The notes below the pieces were generated by a model. The model made no database searches. It was not told the origin of the DNA and was given only the letters and a program-made list of their open reading frames with translations. The position numbers and the translations under genes were made by a program. A DNA stretch of 32,252 nt, taken from IMG/VR virus record IMGVR_UViG_3300046002_002256, positions 1 to 32,252 of that record; one strand, written 5' to 3'. The stretch is from a virus. Shown here one piece after another: positions 1-8,172 of this stretch. Every line of letters begins with the position of its first letter. The stretch's first letter is position 1.

Positions 1-1
1 A

Positions 2-955
2 TTAACTATTAGTTCACCATTAACTGGAACTAGTTATAATGGTTCTGCGGCAGTTTCTATAGGTATGCCTGCTGCTACAACTTCTGTTGCTGGTTATTTG
101 ACTGCCGCTGATTGGACAACATTTAATGGCAAACAAAATGCTTTAGGATTTACTCCTATTCAACAAGGTGGAGGAACAAGTCAAAGTACTAATAAACTAT
201 ATATAGGGTGGGCATCAAATAAATTAAGGCTTCAAGTAGATAGTACAGATTTTGGATCAAATTGGCCTATTGATGTATCAGGCTTCGCTGCTTATGCTAC
301 AAATCAATCAGGTGGTACTGTAAGTGCAACTACTGGAGTATATTCAGGTTTAATTGTTGGCGCTACTGCAACGGTTGCTGATATTAATGTCGCTAATGAT
401 GCAGGATCAATGTCTATAAGAGGTAATCCTTCATTCCCTGCATCTGTATCTTTCCATAGAACAGGTGCCTATGCAATTAACGTAGGGTTAAGTACAGCTA
501 ATAACTTTGTAATTGGTGGTTGGTCAGCATCGGCAAATGCCTTCTCTATGACTGGTGGTGGAGCATTGACAATGCTCAACAATATCACAGCATATTCAGA
601 TGAAAGATTAAAGAAAAATTGGAGAGATTTACCAGTTAATTTTGTCGAACGTCTTGCCGGTGTTAAACATGGAATATATGATCGAACTGACCAAGAATGC
701 ACCCAAGTAGGTGTATCGGCGCAGTCATTACAACCACTTATGCCAGATGCTATAATGACTCAAGTGGATGGAATGTTATCTGTTTCTTATGGTAATGCTG
801 CATTAGTTTCAGCGGTTCAATTAGCTAAAGAAGTTGTATTATTAAAAGAACAATCAAGTATGCAAAGTAACACAATTGAGTTGTTAATAGAAGCAATCAA
901 AGAACAACAAGTACAAATTGATGAACTGAAAGAACTTATAAACAAAGGAAAATAA
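2..955 (+). CDS. Tail fibre protein, C-terminal part, with S74 chaperone domain (5' partial)
   Basis: The reading frame is open from the left edge, so the true start lies outside the window; the ATG at 65 is probably internal. The upstream part is Gly/Ser/Thr/Ala-rich, as in trimeric beta-structured fibres. Near base 593 the protein reads AYSDERLKKNW, the hallmark of the peptidase S74 intramolecular chaperone, where a Ser-Asp bond (codons at 596-601) is cut after trimerisation. The last 40 residues look like a coiled coil (repeated Lys/Glu/Leu/Gln), usual for the end of S74 domains. Known role of the family: trimer folding of tail spikes and fibres, followed by release of the chaperone. Receptor specificity cannot be read from what is visible. 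Very sure of S74, fairly sure of tail fibre. Confidence 0.85.
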   Translation, partial: LTISSPLTGTSYNGSAAVSIGMPAATTSVAGYLTAADWTTFNGKQNALGFTPIQQGGGTSQSTNKLYIGWASNKLRLQVDSTDFGSNWPIDVSGFAAYATNQSGGTVSATTGVYSGLIVGATATVADINVANDAGSMSIRGNPSFPASVSFHRTGAYAINVGLSTANNFVIGGWSASANAFSMTGGGALTMLNNITAYSDERLKKNWRDLPVNFVERLAGVKHGIYDRTDQECTQVGVSAQSLQPLMPDAIMTQVDGMLSVSYGNAALVSAVQLAKEVVLLKEQSSMQSNTIELLIEAIKEQQVQIDELKELINKGK

Positions 956-957
956 AA

Positions 958-1182
958 ATGGCAATTACAAAAACACAAAAATTAACAAGTATTACTTATC
1001 GTGAAGATATGATGACTATACCTAAACAATTATACGTTGAATACCTAATTACTCTTGATGACCCTGAAGATTCTTCATTACCTATATATACAAATAAAGG
1101 TTATTCATTGGTAGCAGATTCAGATATTAGTAATGAAGAAGAAATAGTTCAAAATATGTTCAATGCGGTGTTTAATAAATAG
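958..1182 (+). CDS. Small hypothetical protein downstream of tail fibre
   Basis: A 74-residue protein starting two bases after the fibre stop codon, so it is almost certainly co-transcribed and perhaps translationally coupled. It is acidic at the C-terminal half (EDSS, SNEEEIVQ) with alternating hydrophobic residues suggesting beta strands in the middle. There is no signal peptide or membrane segment and no motif I recognise. Position between fibre and neck genes suggests a fibre-associated or minor structural role, but this is only context. Confidence 0.6.
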   Translation: MAITKTQKLTSITYREDMMTIPKQLYVEYLITLDDPEDSSLPIYTNKGYSLVADSDISNEEEIVQNMFNAVFNK

Positions 1183-1211
1183 AATATAGAACTAATTATT
1201 GGATCATTAAG

Positions 1212-2192
1212 ATGGCAACAGTAAATACAAGGGAAGGTTTAAAACAATATGCATTAAGAGCATTAGGTGCACCAGTGCTTGAAATAAATGTTGATGATGA
1301 TCAACTAGAAGATCGTATTGATGAAGCAGTAGAATATTGGAGATTATATCATCCAGAAGGTATTGAACAAGTATATGCCAAATATATGATTACTGCTTCT
1401 GTGTTAAATCTTACAACTAATAATGCTGCATCTTTTGGTGATGCAACTGAAGTTACTGGAGCAACATCTGGTGCTACAGCATTTGTAGTTTTAGATGAAG
1501 GTACTAGAACAGAATCAAGAACATCTACAGGAAATGTTCTTCTTGTAGTTAATATAACCGGTAATTTCCTTGCTGGAGAAACTATTTCAAATGATATAAT
1601 TTCTGCTACATTAAGTTTAACTTCTCCAGTAGTTAAAGGTGTATTTGATAATAGATATATTACGCTTCCTGATTTATTGTATGGTGTGACTAGAGTTATT
1701 CCTATGTCTCAAGCATCTTCTTCAAAGAATATGTTTGACTTGCAATACCAATTACGGTTGCATGATTTGTATGATGTTACATCTACATCAATGATCTATT
1801 ATAAGACAGTTATGCAACATCTTGATATGTTGGATTTCGAACTTAATGCAAAACCTGATATTCGGTTTAATAGATTCACAAATAAACTATATCTTGATAT
1901 TAAATGGCACGCAGATGCTCTTATTGGTCAATATCTAATGGTTGATGGTTATGGTGCTTTAGATCCTGTCACTGCTCCTAGAATGTGGGGAGAGTTATGG
2001 TTAAAACATTATACAACTGCATTGTTTAAAAAGATGTGGGCAACTAATATCAAAAAGTTTTCCGGTATACAACTTCCAGGTGGTGTAACATTAGATGGTG
2101 ATTCTCTATATAGAGAGGCAGTTGATGAGATTAAAGATTTAGAAGATGAATTGATGACAAAGTCTGCTCCATTAAGTTGGTTCATGGGATAA
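1212..2192 (+). CDS. 13: Neck protein gp13 (head completion)
   Basis: A 326-residue protein whose N-terminus (TREGLKQYALRALGAP, then DDDQLEDRIDEAVEYW) matches T4-like gp13, the neck protein that joins the portal end of the filled head to the tail. T4 gp13 is about 309 residues, so length fits. Residues about 65-125 form a Thr/Gly/Ala/Ser-rich stretch (GATSGATAFVV, NITGNFLAGETI) that looks like an inserted beta module; the core resumes at about 130 with DNRYITLPDLLYGVTRVIP. It is followed by gp14 after 3 bases, the order found in T4. The upstream gap of 29 bases has only a weak ribosome site. Confidence 0.88.
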   Translation: MATVNTREGLKQYALRALGAPVLEINVDDDQLEDRIDEAVEYWRLYHPEGIEQVYAKYMITASVLNLTTNNAASFGDATEVTGATSGATAFVVLDEGTRTESRTSTGNVLLVVNITGNFLAGETISNDIISATLSLTSPVVKGVFDNRYITLPDLLYGVTRVIPMSQASSSKNMFDLQYQLRLHDLYDVTSTSMIYYKTVMQHLDMLDFELNAKPDIRFNRFTNKLYLDIKWHADALIGQYLMVDGYGALDPVTAPRMWGELWLKHYTTALFKKMWATNIKKFSGIQLPGGVTLDGDSLYREAVDEIKDLEDELMTKSAPLSWFMG

Positions 2193-2195
2193 ATC

Positions 2196-3101
2196 ATGAC
2201 AACAACTAATGTATATTTTACGCATGGTACTAAAAACGAACAATATCTTGTAGAAGATCTAATAATTGAATCACTTCGTATGTATGGAAATGAAGTGATG
2301 TATATTCCTAGAACATTAGTTGCAAAAGATAATATTCTAGGAGAAGATAGATTATCTCAATTCAAGACTGCATTTCCTATTGAAATGTATTTTGAAAACA
2401 TTGATTCATTTGGTGGTCAGGGATTCATGATCCAAAAGTTTGGATTGATGGTAGAACAATCGGCAACTCTTGTAGTTGCCCGTAGAAGATGGGAACAATT
2501 TGTCGGCAGATACGGTATAACAACTGTACCTACTAGACCTAATGAAGGTGACTTAATTTATTTCCCATTGTCAAAAGGTTTATTTGAAATTAAATTTGTA
2601 CAACATCAAGATCCATTCTATCAATTAGGCAAATTATATGTCTATAAACTTCAAGTAGAATTATTCCAATATGCATCTGAAAGAATTGATACAGGTCATA
2701 CTGATATTGATGTATTTGAATCATTAAAAACATTCTCTACTGATATCACAGATAGTAATTTCGGTGAGGTAACTGCTATTAATATTACAAATACTGGATC
2801 TGCATATTCAACTGCCACAGTACAATTTACATCTTCTACTGGATATGGAGCAACTGCAACCACGGTTATTGGAACTGGAAGTAATGCCGGTAAAATTGTT
2901 GATATTATTATCACTAATCCAGGTACAGGTTATAAATCAATACCTTATGTTGAAATAATTGGAAATGGTACTGGAGCAGTTATTCAAGCCGTTGTTAAAG
3001 TTAATATAGATAAACCAGATTCATACGGTGATAACAACTCATTTTTAGATGAAGCATCTACTGTTGTATGGAATACTAATAATCCGTTCGGAGATATTTA
3101 A
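2196..3101 (+). CDS. 14: Neck protein gp14 (head completion)
   Basis: A 301-residue protein; its first 170 residues (YFTHGTKNEQYLVEDLI, MYIPRT, FGLMVEQSATLVVARRRW) match T4-like gp14, partner of gp13 in the neck. T4 gp14 is about 256 residues; the extra length is a tandem beta repeat at residues about 195-272, two copies of a pattern ITNxGxxYxxxxVxx..GxGAxxxxV. The stop codon overlaps the start of the gp15 gene by one base (TAATG), implying coupled translation. gp13 and gp14 together form the binding platform for the completed tail. Confidence 0.88.
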   Translation: MTTTNVYFTHGTKNEQYLVEDLIIESLRMYGNEVMYIPRTLVAKDNILGEDRLSQFKTAFPIEMYFENIDSFGGQGFMIQKFGLMVEQSATLVVARRRWEQFVGRYGITTVPTRPNEGDLIYFPLSKGLFEIKFVQHQDPFYQLGKLYVYKLQVELFQYASERIDTGHTDIDVFESLKTFSTDITDSNFGEVTAINITNTGSAYSTATVQFTSSTGYGATATTVIGTGSNAGKIVDIIITNPGTGYKSIPYVEIIGNGTGAVIQAVVKVNIDKPDSYGDNNSFLDEASTVVWNTNNPFGDI

Positions 3102-3841
3102 TGTACGAAACTCCATTTTATCACGGAATTATAAGAAAAACTATTATTGGTTTTGGCAGTCTTTTTTCTAATATTAAAATAGAAAGAAAGGAAGGTGGTT
3201 CTGTTACTGGAACTACAATTCAAACCTTAAAAGTTCCAGTAGGATATGCACCAAAGGAAAAGTGGCTAGTAAGAATAGATTCTGATCCTACTTTAGAAGG
3301 ACATACATATACATCATTGCCTAGAATATCCTTTGAAATTACCGGTTATTCTTATGATTCTGTAAGAAAAACAAACAGAATGCAACAAATAAAATGTGGT
3401 GATGGTTTAAGTTCTCTAAGTACATTAAGTTCTGTTGTTCCGTATAATCTTGACATTTCATTGTATATTTTGACAAAAACTCAAGAAGATGCATTACAAA
3501 TAATAGAACAAATTTTACCTACATTTACTCCTGAATACACATTATCAATTAATGCAGTTCCTGAAATGAATGTTATTCAAGACATTCCTATTATTTTAAA
3601 TAGCATTTCGGTTCAAGATGATTATGATGGAGATTTTACTACTAGAAGATTTGTAACTCATACATTAAATTTCACTTTGAAATTAAATTTATTTAGCGGA
3701 AATAGCACAAGTGGTATCATTACTACTGTTAAAGCTAATATTAATGATAGTGTTACTAATGAACCTACTGCTAATTATACTTCTGTAGGTGATCCTACAG
3801 ATGGAAGTATTACATCAGAATCATGGTTAGAACATTTTTAA
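3101..3841 (+). CDS. 15: Tail completion / sheath stabiliser gp15
   Basis: A 246-residue protein beginning MYETPFYHGIIRKTIIGFG, the conserved start of T4-like gp15. It continues with the typical mid-section (KVPVGYAPKEKWLVR, LPRISFEI, RKTNRMQQI) and PVGYAPKEKW is a family signature. gp15 forms the hexameric ring that caps the tail and docks it to the neck. T4 gp15 is about 272 residues. The start overlaps the gp14 stop by one base. The next gene is the large terminase only 15 bases downstream, so no gp16 gene lies between. Confidence 0.9.
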   Translation: MYETPFYHGIIRKTIIGFGSLFSNIKIERKEGGSVTGTTIQTLKVPVGYAPKEKWLVRIDSDPTLEGHTYTSLPRISFEITGYSYDSVRKTNRMQQIKCGDGLSSLSTLSSVVPYNLDISLYILTKTQEDALQIIEQILPTFTPEYTLSINAVPEMNVIQDIPIILNSISVQDDYDGDFTTRRFVTHTLNFTLKLNLFSGNSTSGIITTVKANINDSVTNEPTANYTSVGDPTDGSITSESWLEHF

Positions 3842-3856
3842 ATTTAAATTTTTATT

Positions 3857-5458
3857 ATGGCTGCATTAACATATAATAGTAATCCTCAATTAAAAGCAGC
3901 GAATGTGCCTGTTCAGTATACTCAGGAGCAAATACAAGAGTATATTAAATGTAAAAATGATCCCATTTATTTTATTGATACTTATTGTCATATTATCCAT
4001 GTTGATTATGGCATTATACCATTCAAACTATATGATTGTCAAAAGAATAAAATAAAGATTATCCATGAGAATAGAAAAGTTATTCTTATGGAAGGCAGAC
4101 AACAGGGAAAGACACAAACCTCTGCTGCATATATTCTTTGGTATACTAATTTCCACGATGCAAAGAATGTTGCTATTCTTGCTAACAAAGCATCCGCTGC
4201 TAGGGAAGTAATGTCTAGATACCAAATGATGTTTGAATTATTACCTCCTTGGTTACAACAAGGTGTTAAAACCTGGAATAAAGGTGATATTGAATTAGAA
4301 AATATGTCTAAGGTTTTTACTGCAGCTACTACCGGCGCAGGTATTCGTGGTAAAACAGTGAATATGTTATACATCGATGAAACAGCATTTATTCCAAACA
4401 CAGTTGCAGAAGCTTTCTTCACTTCAACATTTCCGACAATATCTTCTGGTAAAACAACTAAAATTTTACTAAGTTCTACTCCACTTGGTTATAATCATTT
4501 TTGGAAGTTTTGGACAGATGCAGAAAAAGGACATAATGATTTTGTAACATTATTCATTCCATATACAGATATTCCTGGAAGAGATGAAACTTGGGCTTCA
4601 GAGCAACGTAGACAATTAGGTGAACTGAAATTCTGCCAGGAAGTACTTTGTTCCTTTCTTGGTTCTAGTTTAACTTTGATACCTCCTGATACTTTATCTA
4701 AACTAACTCCGGATCAAATAGATTATTCTAATGAAGGTCTTGATATATTTAAACGGCCTGAAAAGGGAAAGAATTATGTAATGACAGTTGATCCTTCTAA
4801 AGGCGTTGGAGGTGACAATTCTATAATTCAAGTCATAGATATTACAGAAATACCTTATAAGCAAGTTGCTAAGTATAAAGATAATCATATAAGTCCTTTA
4901 TTATTTCCAAATATAATATATAAAGTAGCAAAAGATTATAATAATGCTTATGTTTTAATTGAGATAAATATATCTGAACAGGTGGCACATATTTTACATC
5001 ATGAGTTAGAATATGAAAACATGATTATTATAAATAAAAAACCAAAGGGATTAGATAGAGGACAATCTGCCGGAGGTGGATTTGGTGGTAGATCGTTTTT
5101 AGGTGTAAACACTGATAAAAAAACAAAAAGAATTGGATGTGCCAATTTAAAATCATTATTAGTAGAAAATAAACTGCTTATTAATGATATGGATACTATT
5201 TCTGAACTATCTACTTTTATTGAAGTTAAGGATTCATACGCAGCAGATGATAGTTATAAAGATGATTTAGTAATGGGACTTGTTATTTTCTCATGGTTAA
5301 CTACACAACCATATTTTAAAGAATTAAATAACGTAGAACTTAGAAAAATGATGTATCAAAACCAAATGAGATTAATAGAAGAAGAGTTAACACCATTTGG
5401 TTTTTATGATGATGGACAAATAGAATCAGAAGCACCTATTATGCTTTTGAATTTCTGA
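3857..5458 (+). CDS. 17: Terminase large subunit gp17
   Basis: A 533-residue packaging motor ATPase and headful nuclease. Walker A is GRQQGKT at residues 80-86, Walker B is LYIDE at 171-175 and the coupling motif SSTPLG follows near 206. The C-terminal RNase H-like nuclease has its acidic residues at D312 (VDPSKG), E369 (LIEIN) and D469/D470 (YKDDLVMG). A Gly-rich segment with GGGFGGRSF at about 406-414 sits between the last two, as in T4-like gp17. T4 gp17 is about 610 residues. The 15 bases upstream are A/T only and carry no Shine-Dalgarno sequence. The usual small subunit gp16 is not found beside it. Confidence 0.96.
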   Translation: MAALTYNSNPQLKAANVPVQYTQEQIQEYIKCKNDPIYFIDTYCHIIHVDYGIIPFKLYDCQKNKIKIIHENRKVILMEGRQQGKTQTSAAYILWYTNFHDAKNVAILANKASAAREVMSRYQMMFELLPPWLQQGVKTWNKGDIELENMSKVFTAATTGAGIRGKTVNMLYIDETAFIPNTVAEAFFTSTFPTISSGKTTKILLSSTPLGYNHFWKFWTDAEKGHNDFVTLFIPYTDIPGRDETWASEQRRQLGELKFCQEVLCSFLGSSLTLIPPDTLSKLTPDQIDYSNEGLDIFKRPEKGKNYVMTVDPSKGVGGDNSIIQVIDITEIPYKQVAKYKDNHISPLLFPNIIYKVAKDYNNAYVLIEINISEQVAHILHHELEYENMIIINKKPKGLDRGQSAGGGFGGRSFLGVNTDKKTKRIGCANLKSLLVENKLLINDMDTISELSTFIEVKDSYAADDSYKDDLVMGLVIFSWLTTQPYFKELNNVELRKMMYQNQMRLIEEELTPFGFYDDGQIESEAPIMLLNF

Positions 5459-5470
5459 AATACAATTTTT

Positions 5471-5478
5471 TATAAATA
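5471..5478 (+). promoter_or_regulatory. T4-type late promoter for gp18
   Basis: An exact TATAAATA box, the T4 late-promoter consensus read by gp55-loaded polymerase, lies 64 bases before the gp18 start. With the usual spacing the transcript should begin near 5484. Confidence 0.8.
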
Positions 5479-5483
5479 ATACA

Positions 5484-5505
5484 ATGAATCTTAAGTATGA
5501 TTCAT
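5484..5505 (+). promoter_or_regulatory. Hairpin at the predicted 5' end of the gp18 transcript
   Basis: ATGAATC (5484-5490) and GATTCAT (5499-5505) form a perfect 7-bp stem with an 8-base loop. It starts at the position where a late transcript should begin. A 5'-terminal hairpin of this kind commonly stabilises an mRNA; gp18 is among the most abundant virion proteins. Confidence 0.55.
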
Positions 5506-5541
5506 CGTATACCCAGAATATTATTTCTTAGGAGAATTTAA

Positions 5542-7464
5542 ATGGCATATGCGCTAAGTCCTGGAGTTACAATAGTAGAAAAAGATTTTACTAATATTGT
5601 GCCCGCAGTTTCATCATCTACTGGAGCATTTGCAGGTAAGTTCCAGTGGGGTCCAATCGAATACCCAGTACAATTATCATCAGAAGTTGAATTAGTAAAA
5701 CAATTTGGCAAACCTAATGATAGTACCTTTGAATCATTTTTTACTGCAGCAAACTTTTTATCATATACAAACAGTCTATACATATCTAGAATTGATTCTC
5801 TTACTTCAGTTAATGCCGTCAGTACCAGTGGTACTGCTGTTAAAATTAAAAATGTAGATGCTTATGATGATTTAGTTACCTCAACGTATGACTGCTTATG
5901 GGCAGCAAAATACGCAGGTATTTTAGGTAATTCATTGAAAGTTTCAATGGCGGATAGACTAACATTTAAAAATTTAGTTTTGTCTAGTGTTACATCTTCT
6001 AGTATTGTTCCTATTGGTGGAACTACGGTTGTTGGTGTAAGTACACTTTTTGTTTCAGAACTTCATGTTGGAGCTATCCTTAAAACAGATGCTGGTGTAC
6101 TTATTGGTACTGTTAAGTCTATTGAATCTAATACTTCATTAACTTTAGAAGCTCCTGGATCCGTAATTTCTGTTCCTGCAGGTACTGCATTGAAAGCTGA
6201 CTGGGCATATAATGCTCAATTTGATTCTGCGCCTGGAACTTCAGATTATGTTTCTAACTCTAATGCTCTTTATGATGAATTACATATTATTGTTATTGAT
6301 GAAGATGGAGTATTCTCAGGAATAAAAGGTACAATTCTAGAAAAATTTGCTTATGTTTCAAAAGTATCAGATGCTAAAAAATATGATGGTACAATTAACT
6401 ATTATAAAGAAGTAATTAATACACGTTCACAATATATTTGGTGGATGGATCATACTGCAAATATTTCCGGTACAGGTAATGCGTGGGGTATTGCGGTTGT
6501 TGCAGGTGCTTCATATGCTCCTTTAAAAGGTGCTTTGAATGATTCATTTTCCGGTGCAGTCAATGACTTTACTGATTCTGATGGTGCATATGCAGTAACA
6601 TCTTGGGAATTATATTTAAACGACAGTCAATATGATATTAGCTTAATACCAGTAGGTAAAGCAAATTTTGCTACTGCTAATTATGTAATTCAAAATATTG
6701 CAGAAGTTCGTAAAGATTGTGTTGTATTTGTATCTCCACAAGATATATCTACCGGTGATGCTATTATTGGTTCAGGTTCTACTGTGACTGATAAAATTAA
6801 TGCTTATAGAAATGGATTAACATCATCTTCTTATGGTATTATGGATTCTGGTTATAAGTATCAATATGATCGTTATAATGATAAATATCGTTGGGTACCA
6901 CTAAATGGTGATATCGCCGGTATGACTGCACGTACTGATTATACTAATGATGCTTGGTGGTCTCCTGCAGGTTATAATAGAGGTCAAGTTAAAAATGTTG
7001 TTAAACTTGCCGCTAATTTATCTAAAATAGATAGAGATTCAGTATATAAAAATGGTGTTAATCCTGTAGTTACATTTCCTGGACAAGGCACTGTATTATT
7101 TGGTGATAAAACATTATTGGCAAAACCATCTGCATTTGATCGTATCAACGTTCGTAGATTGTTTATTGTCCTTGAAAAAGCAATTGCTACTGCATCTAAA
7201 TATCAATTATTTGAATTTAATGATGCGTTTACAAGAGCTCAATTCAAAAATATTGTTGAACCATTTTTGAGAGATGTTAAAGGTCGTAGAGGTATTATTG
7301 ACTTTAGAGTAATTTGTGATGATACTAATAATACTGGAGAAGTAATTGATCGTAATGAATTTGTAGGCGATATTTATGTTAAACCTGCACGATCAATTAA
7401 CTATATTACTTTGAACTTTATAGCAGTAAGAAGTGGTATTAGTTTCTCTGAAATTGGCGGTTAA
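5542..7464 (+). CDS. 18: Tail sheath protein gp18
   Basis: A 640-residue contractile sheath protein. The start MAYALSPGVTIVEKDFTNIVP and the C-terminal region (RRLFIVLEKAIATASKYQLFEFND, then VEPFLRDVKGRRGI, then AVRSGISFSEIGG) are typical of T4-like sheaths. T4 gp18 is about 659 residues. Residues about 150-221 hold a Thr/Val/Gly-rich module (GGTTVVGVSTLF, VGAILKTDAGVLIGTVKSI) that resembles a module in the protein at 11531-12205; in T4 the equivalent region is an exposed outer domain. A good ribosome site (TTAGGAG) precedes the start, with its own late promoter at 5471. Confidence 0.95.
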   Translation: MAYALSPGVTIVEKDFTNIVPAVSSSTGAFAGKFQWGPIEYPVQLSSEVELVKQFGKPNDSTFESFFTAANFLSYTNSLYISRIDSLTSVNAVSTSGTAVKIKNVDAYDDLVTSTYDCLWAAKYAGILGNSLKVSMADRLTFKNLVLSSVTSSSIVPIGGTTVVGVSTLFVSELHVGAILKTDAGVLIGTVKSIESNTSLTLEAPGSVISVPAGTALKADWAYNAQFDSAPGTSDYVSNSNALYDELHIIVIDEDGVFSGIKGTILEKFAYVSKVSDAKKYDGTINYYKEVINTRSQYIWWMDHTANISGTGNAWGIAVVAGASYAPLKGALNDSFSGAVNDFTDSDGAYAVTSWELYLNDSQYDISLIPVGKANFATANYVIQNIAEVRKDCVVFVSPQDISTGDAIIGSGSTVTDKINAYRNGLTSSSYGIMDSGYKYQYDRYNDKYRWVPLNGDIAGMTARTDYTNDAWWSPAGYNRGQVKNVVKLAANLSKIDRDSVYKNGVNPVVTFPGQGTVLFGDKTLLAKPSAFDRINVRRLFIVLEKAIATASKYQLFEFNDAFTRAQFKNIVEPFLRDVKGRRGIIDFRVICDDTNNTGEVIDRNEFVGDIYVKPARSINYITLNFIAVRSGISFSEIGG

Positions 7465-7471
7465 TTAGTAT

Positions 7472-7495
7472 TTGGGAGTTGAAATACACTCCCAA
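7472..7495 (+). terminator. Stem-loop between gp18 and gp19
   Basis: TTGGGAGT (7472-7479) pairs with ACTCCCAA (7488-7495) in a perfect 8-bp stem with an 8-base loop. Only CTTTA follows, so termination may be weak. It may partly terminate the gp18 transcript or protect its 3' end before the gp19 late promoter. Confidence 0.5.
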
Positions 7496-7502
7496 CTTTA
7501 AC

Positions 7503-7510
7503 TATAAATA
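7503..7510 (+). promoter_or_regulatory. T4-type late promoter for gp19
   Basis: Exact TATAAATA box 29 bases before the gp19 start. Together with the preceding stem-loop it gives the tube gene a separate late transcript. Confidence 0.75.
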
Positions 7511-7539
7511 ATATAAAGTCATACACCTAAGGAATAAAA

Positions 7540-8142
7540 ATGGCAAATATATCCGATTTTAAATCTCAATTAATTGGTGGCGGTGCCCGAGCCAATCAAT
7601 TTAGAGCATATTTAAATTTTCCTTCTTATGTATCAGCCGGTGCATTTGAAGGAGCAAGAGCACAGTTTTTATGTAAAGGAGCTCAACTTCCTGGATCTAC
7701 TATAGCAAATGTAGAAGTTCCATATAGAGGTCGAGTTGTTAATATTGCAGGAGAACGTACTTTCCAACCATGGACTGTAACACTTATTAATGATACAACT
7801 TTTGGTTTACGTAATGCATTTGAATCTTGGCAAGCAGGCATTCAAAGATATGCAGCCACTGAAGGTAAAACAAATCCTGCCGATTATCAAGTAGATTTAG
7901 AAGTTCATCAATTAGATCGTAATGGTGCTACTTTAAAAGTATATAAATTTGCAGATGCATATCCAACAACTATTGGGGCTATTCAATTAGACTTTGATGT
8001 AATAAACCAACTTGAAACTTTTGATGTAGAATTTACTTATAACTACTTTACATCAAATACTGGTACAGATACTGATGGTGCTTCTTTTGGTACTAACATA
8101 TCAATTGATACTCCAGTTGGAACAATTCCATTTAGTTTCTAA
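7540..8142 (+). CDS. 19: Tail tube protein gp19
   Basis: A 200-residue tail tube subunit. The sequence has the family pattern: N-terminal NQFRAYLNFPSYV, then FLCKGAQLPG, VEVPYRGRVVNIAGERTF, the WTVTLINDTTFGLRNAFESW segment, and C-terminal LDFDVINQLETFDVEFTYNYF. T4 gp19 is 163 residues; the extra length is a Gly/Thr/Asp-rich C-terminal tail. It lies between sheath and portal as in T4 and has a good ribosome site (AAGGA). Confidence 0.95.
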   Translation: MANISDFKSQLIGGGARANQFRAYLNFPSYVSAGAFEGARAQFLCKGAQLPGSTIANVEVPYRGRVVNIAGERTFQPWTVTLINDTTFGLRNAFESWQAGIQRYAATEGKTNPADYQVDLEVHQLDRNGATLKVYKFADAYPTTIGAIQLDFDVINQLETFDVEFTYNYFTSNTGTDTDGASFGTNISIDTPVGTIPFSF

Positions 8143-8172
8143 TCATTTTTCATTATAATTTTGAGATAAAAT

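Noticed and set aside
4039-4422. Minus-strand open frame of 127 codons opposite the terminase gene
   Set aside because: It lies entirely within gp17, which has all its motifs in the forward frame. The translated sequence has no recognisable features or ribosome site.
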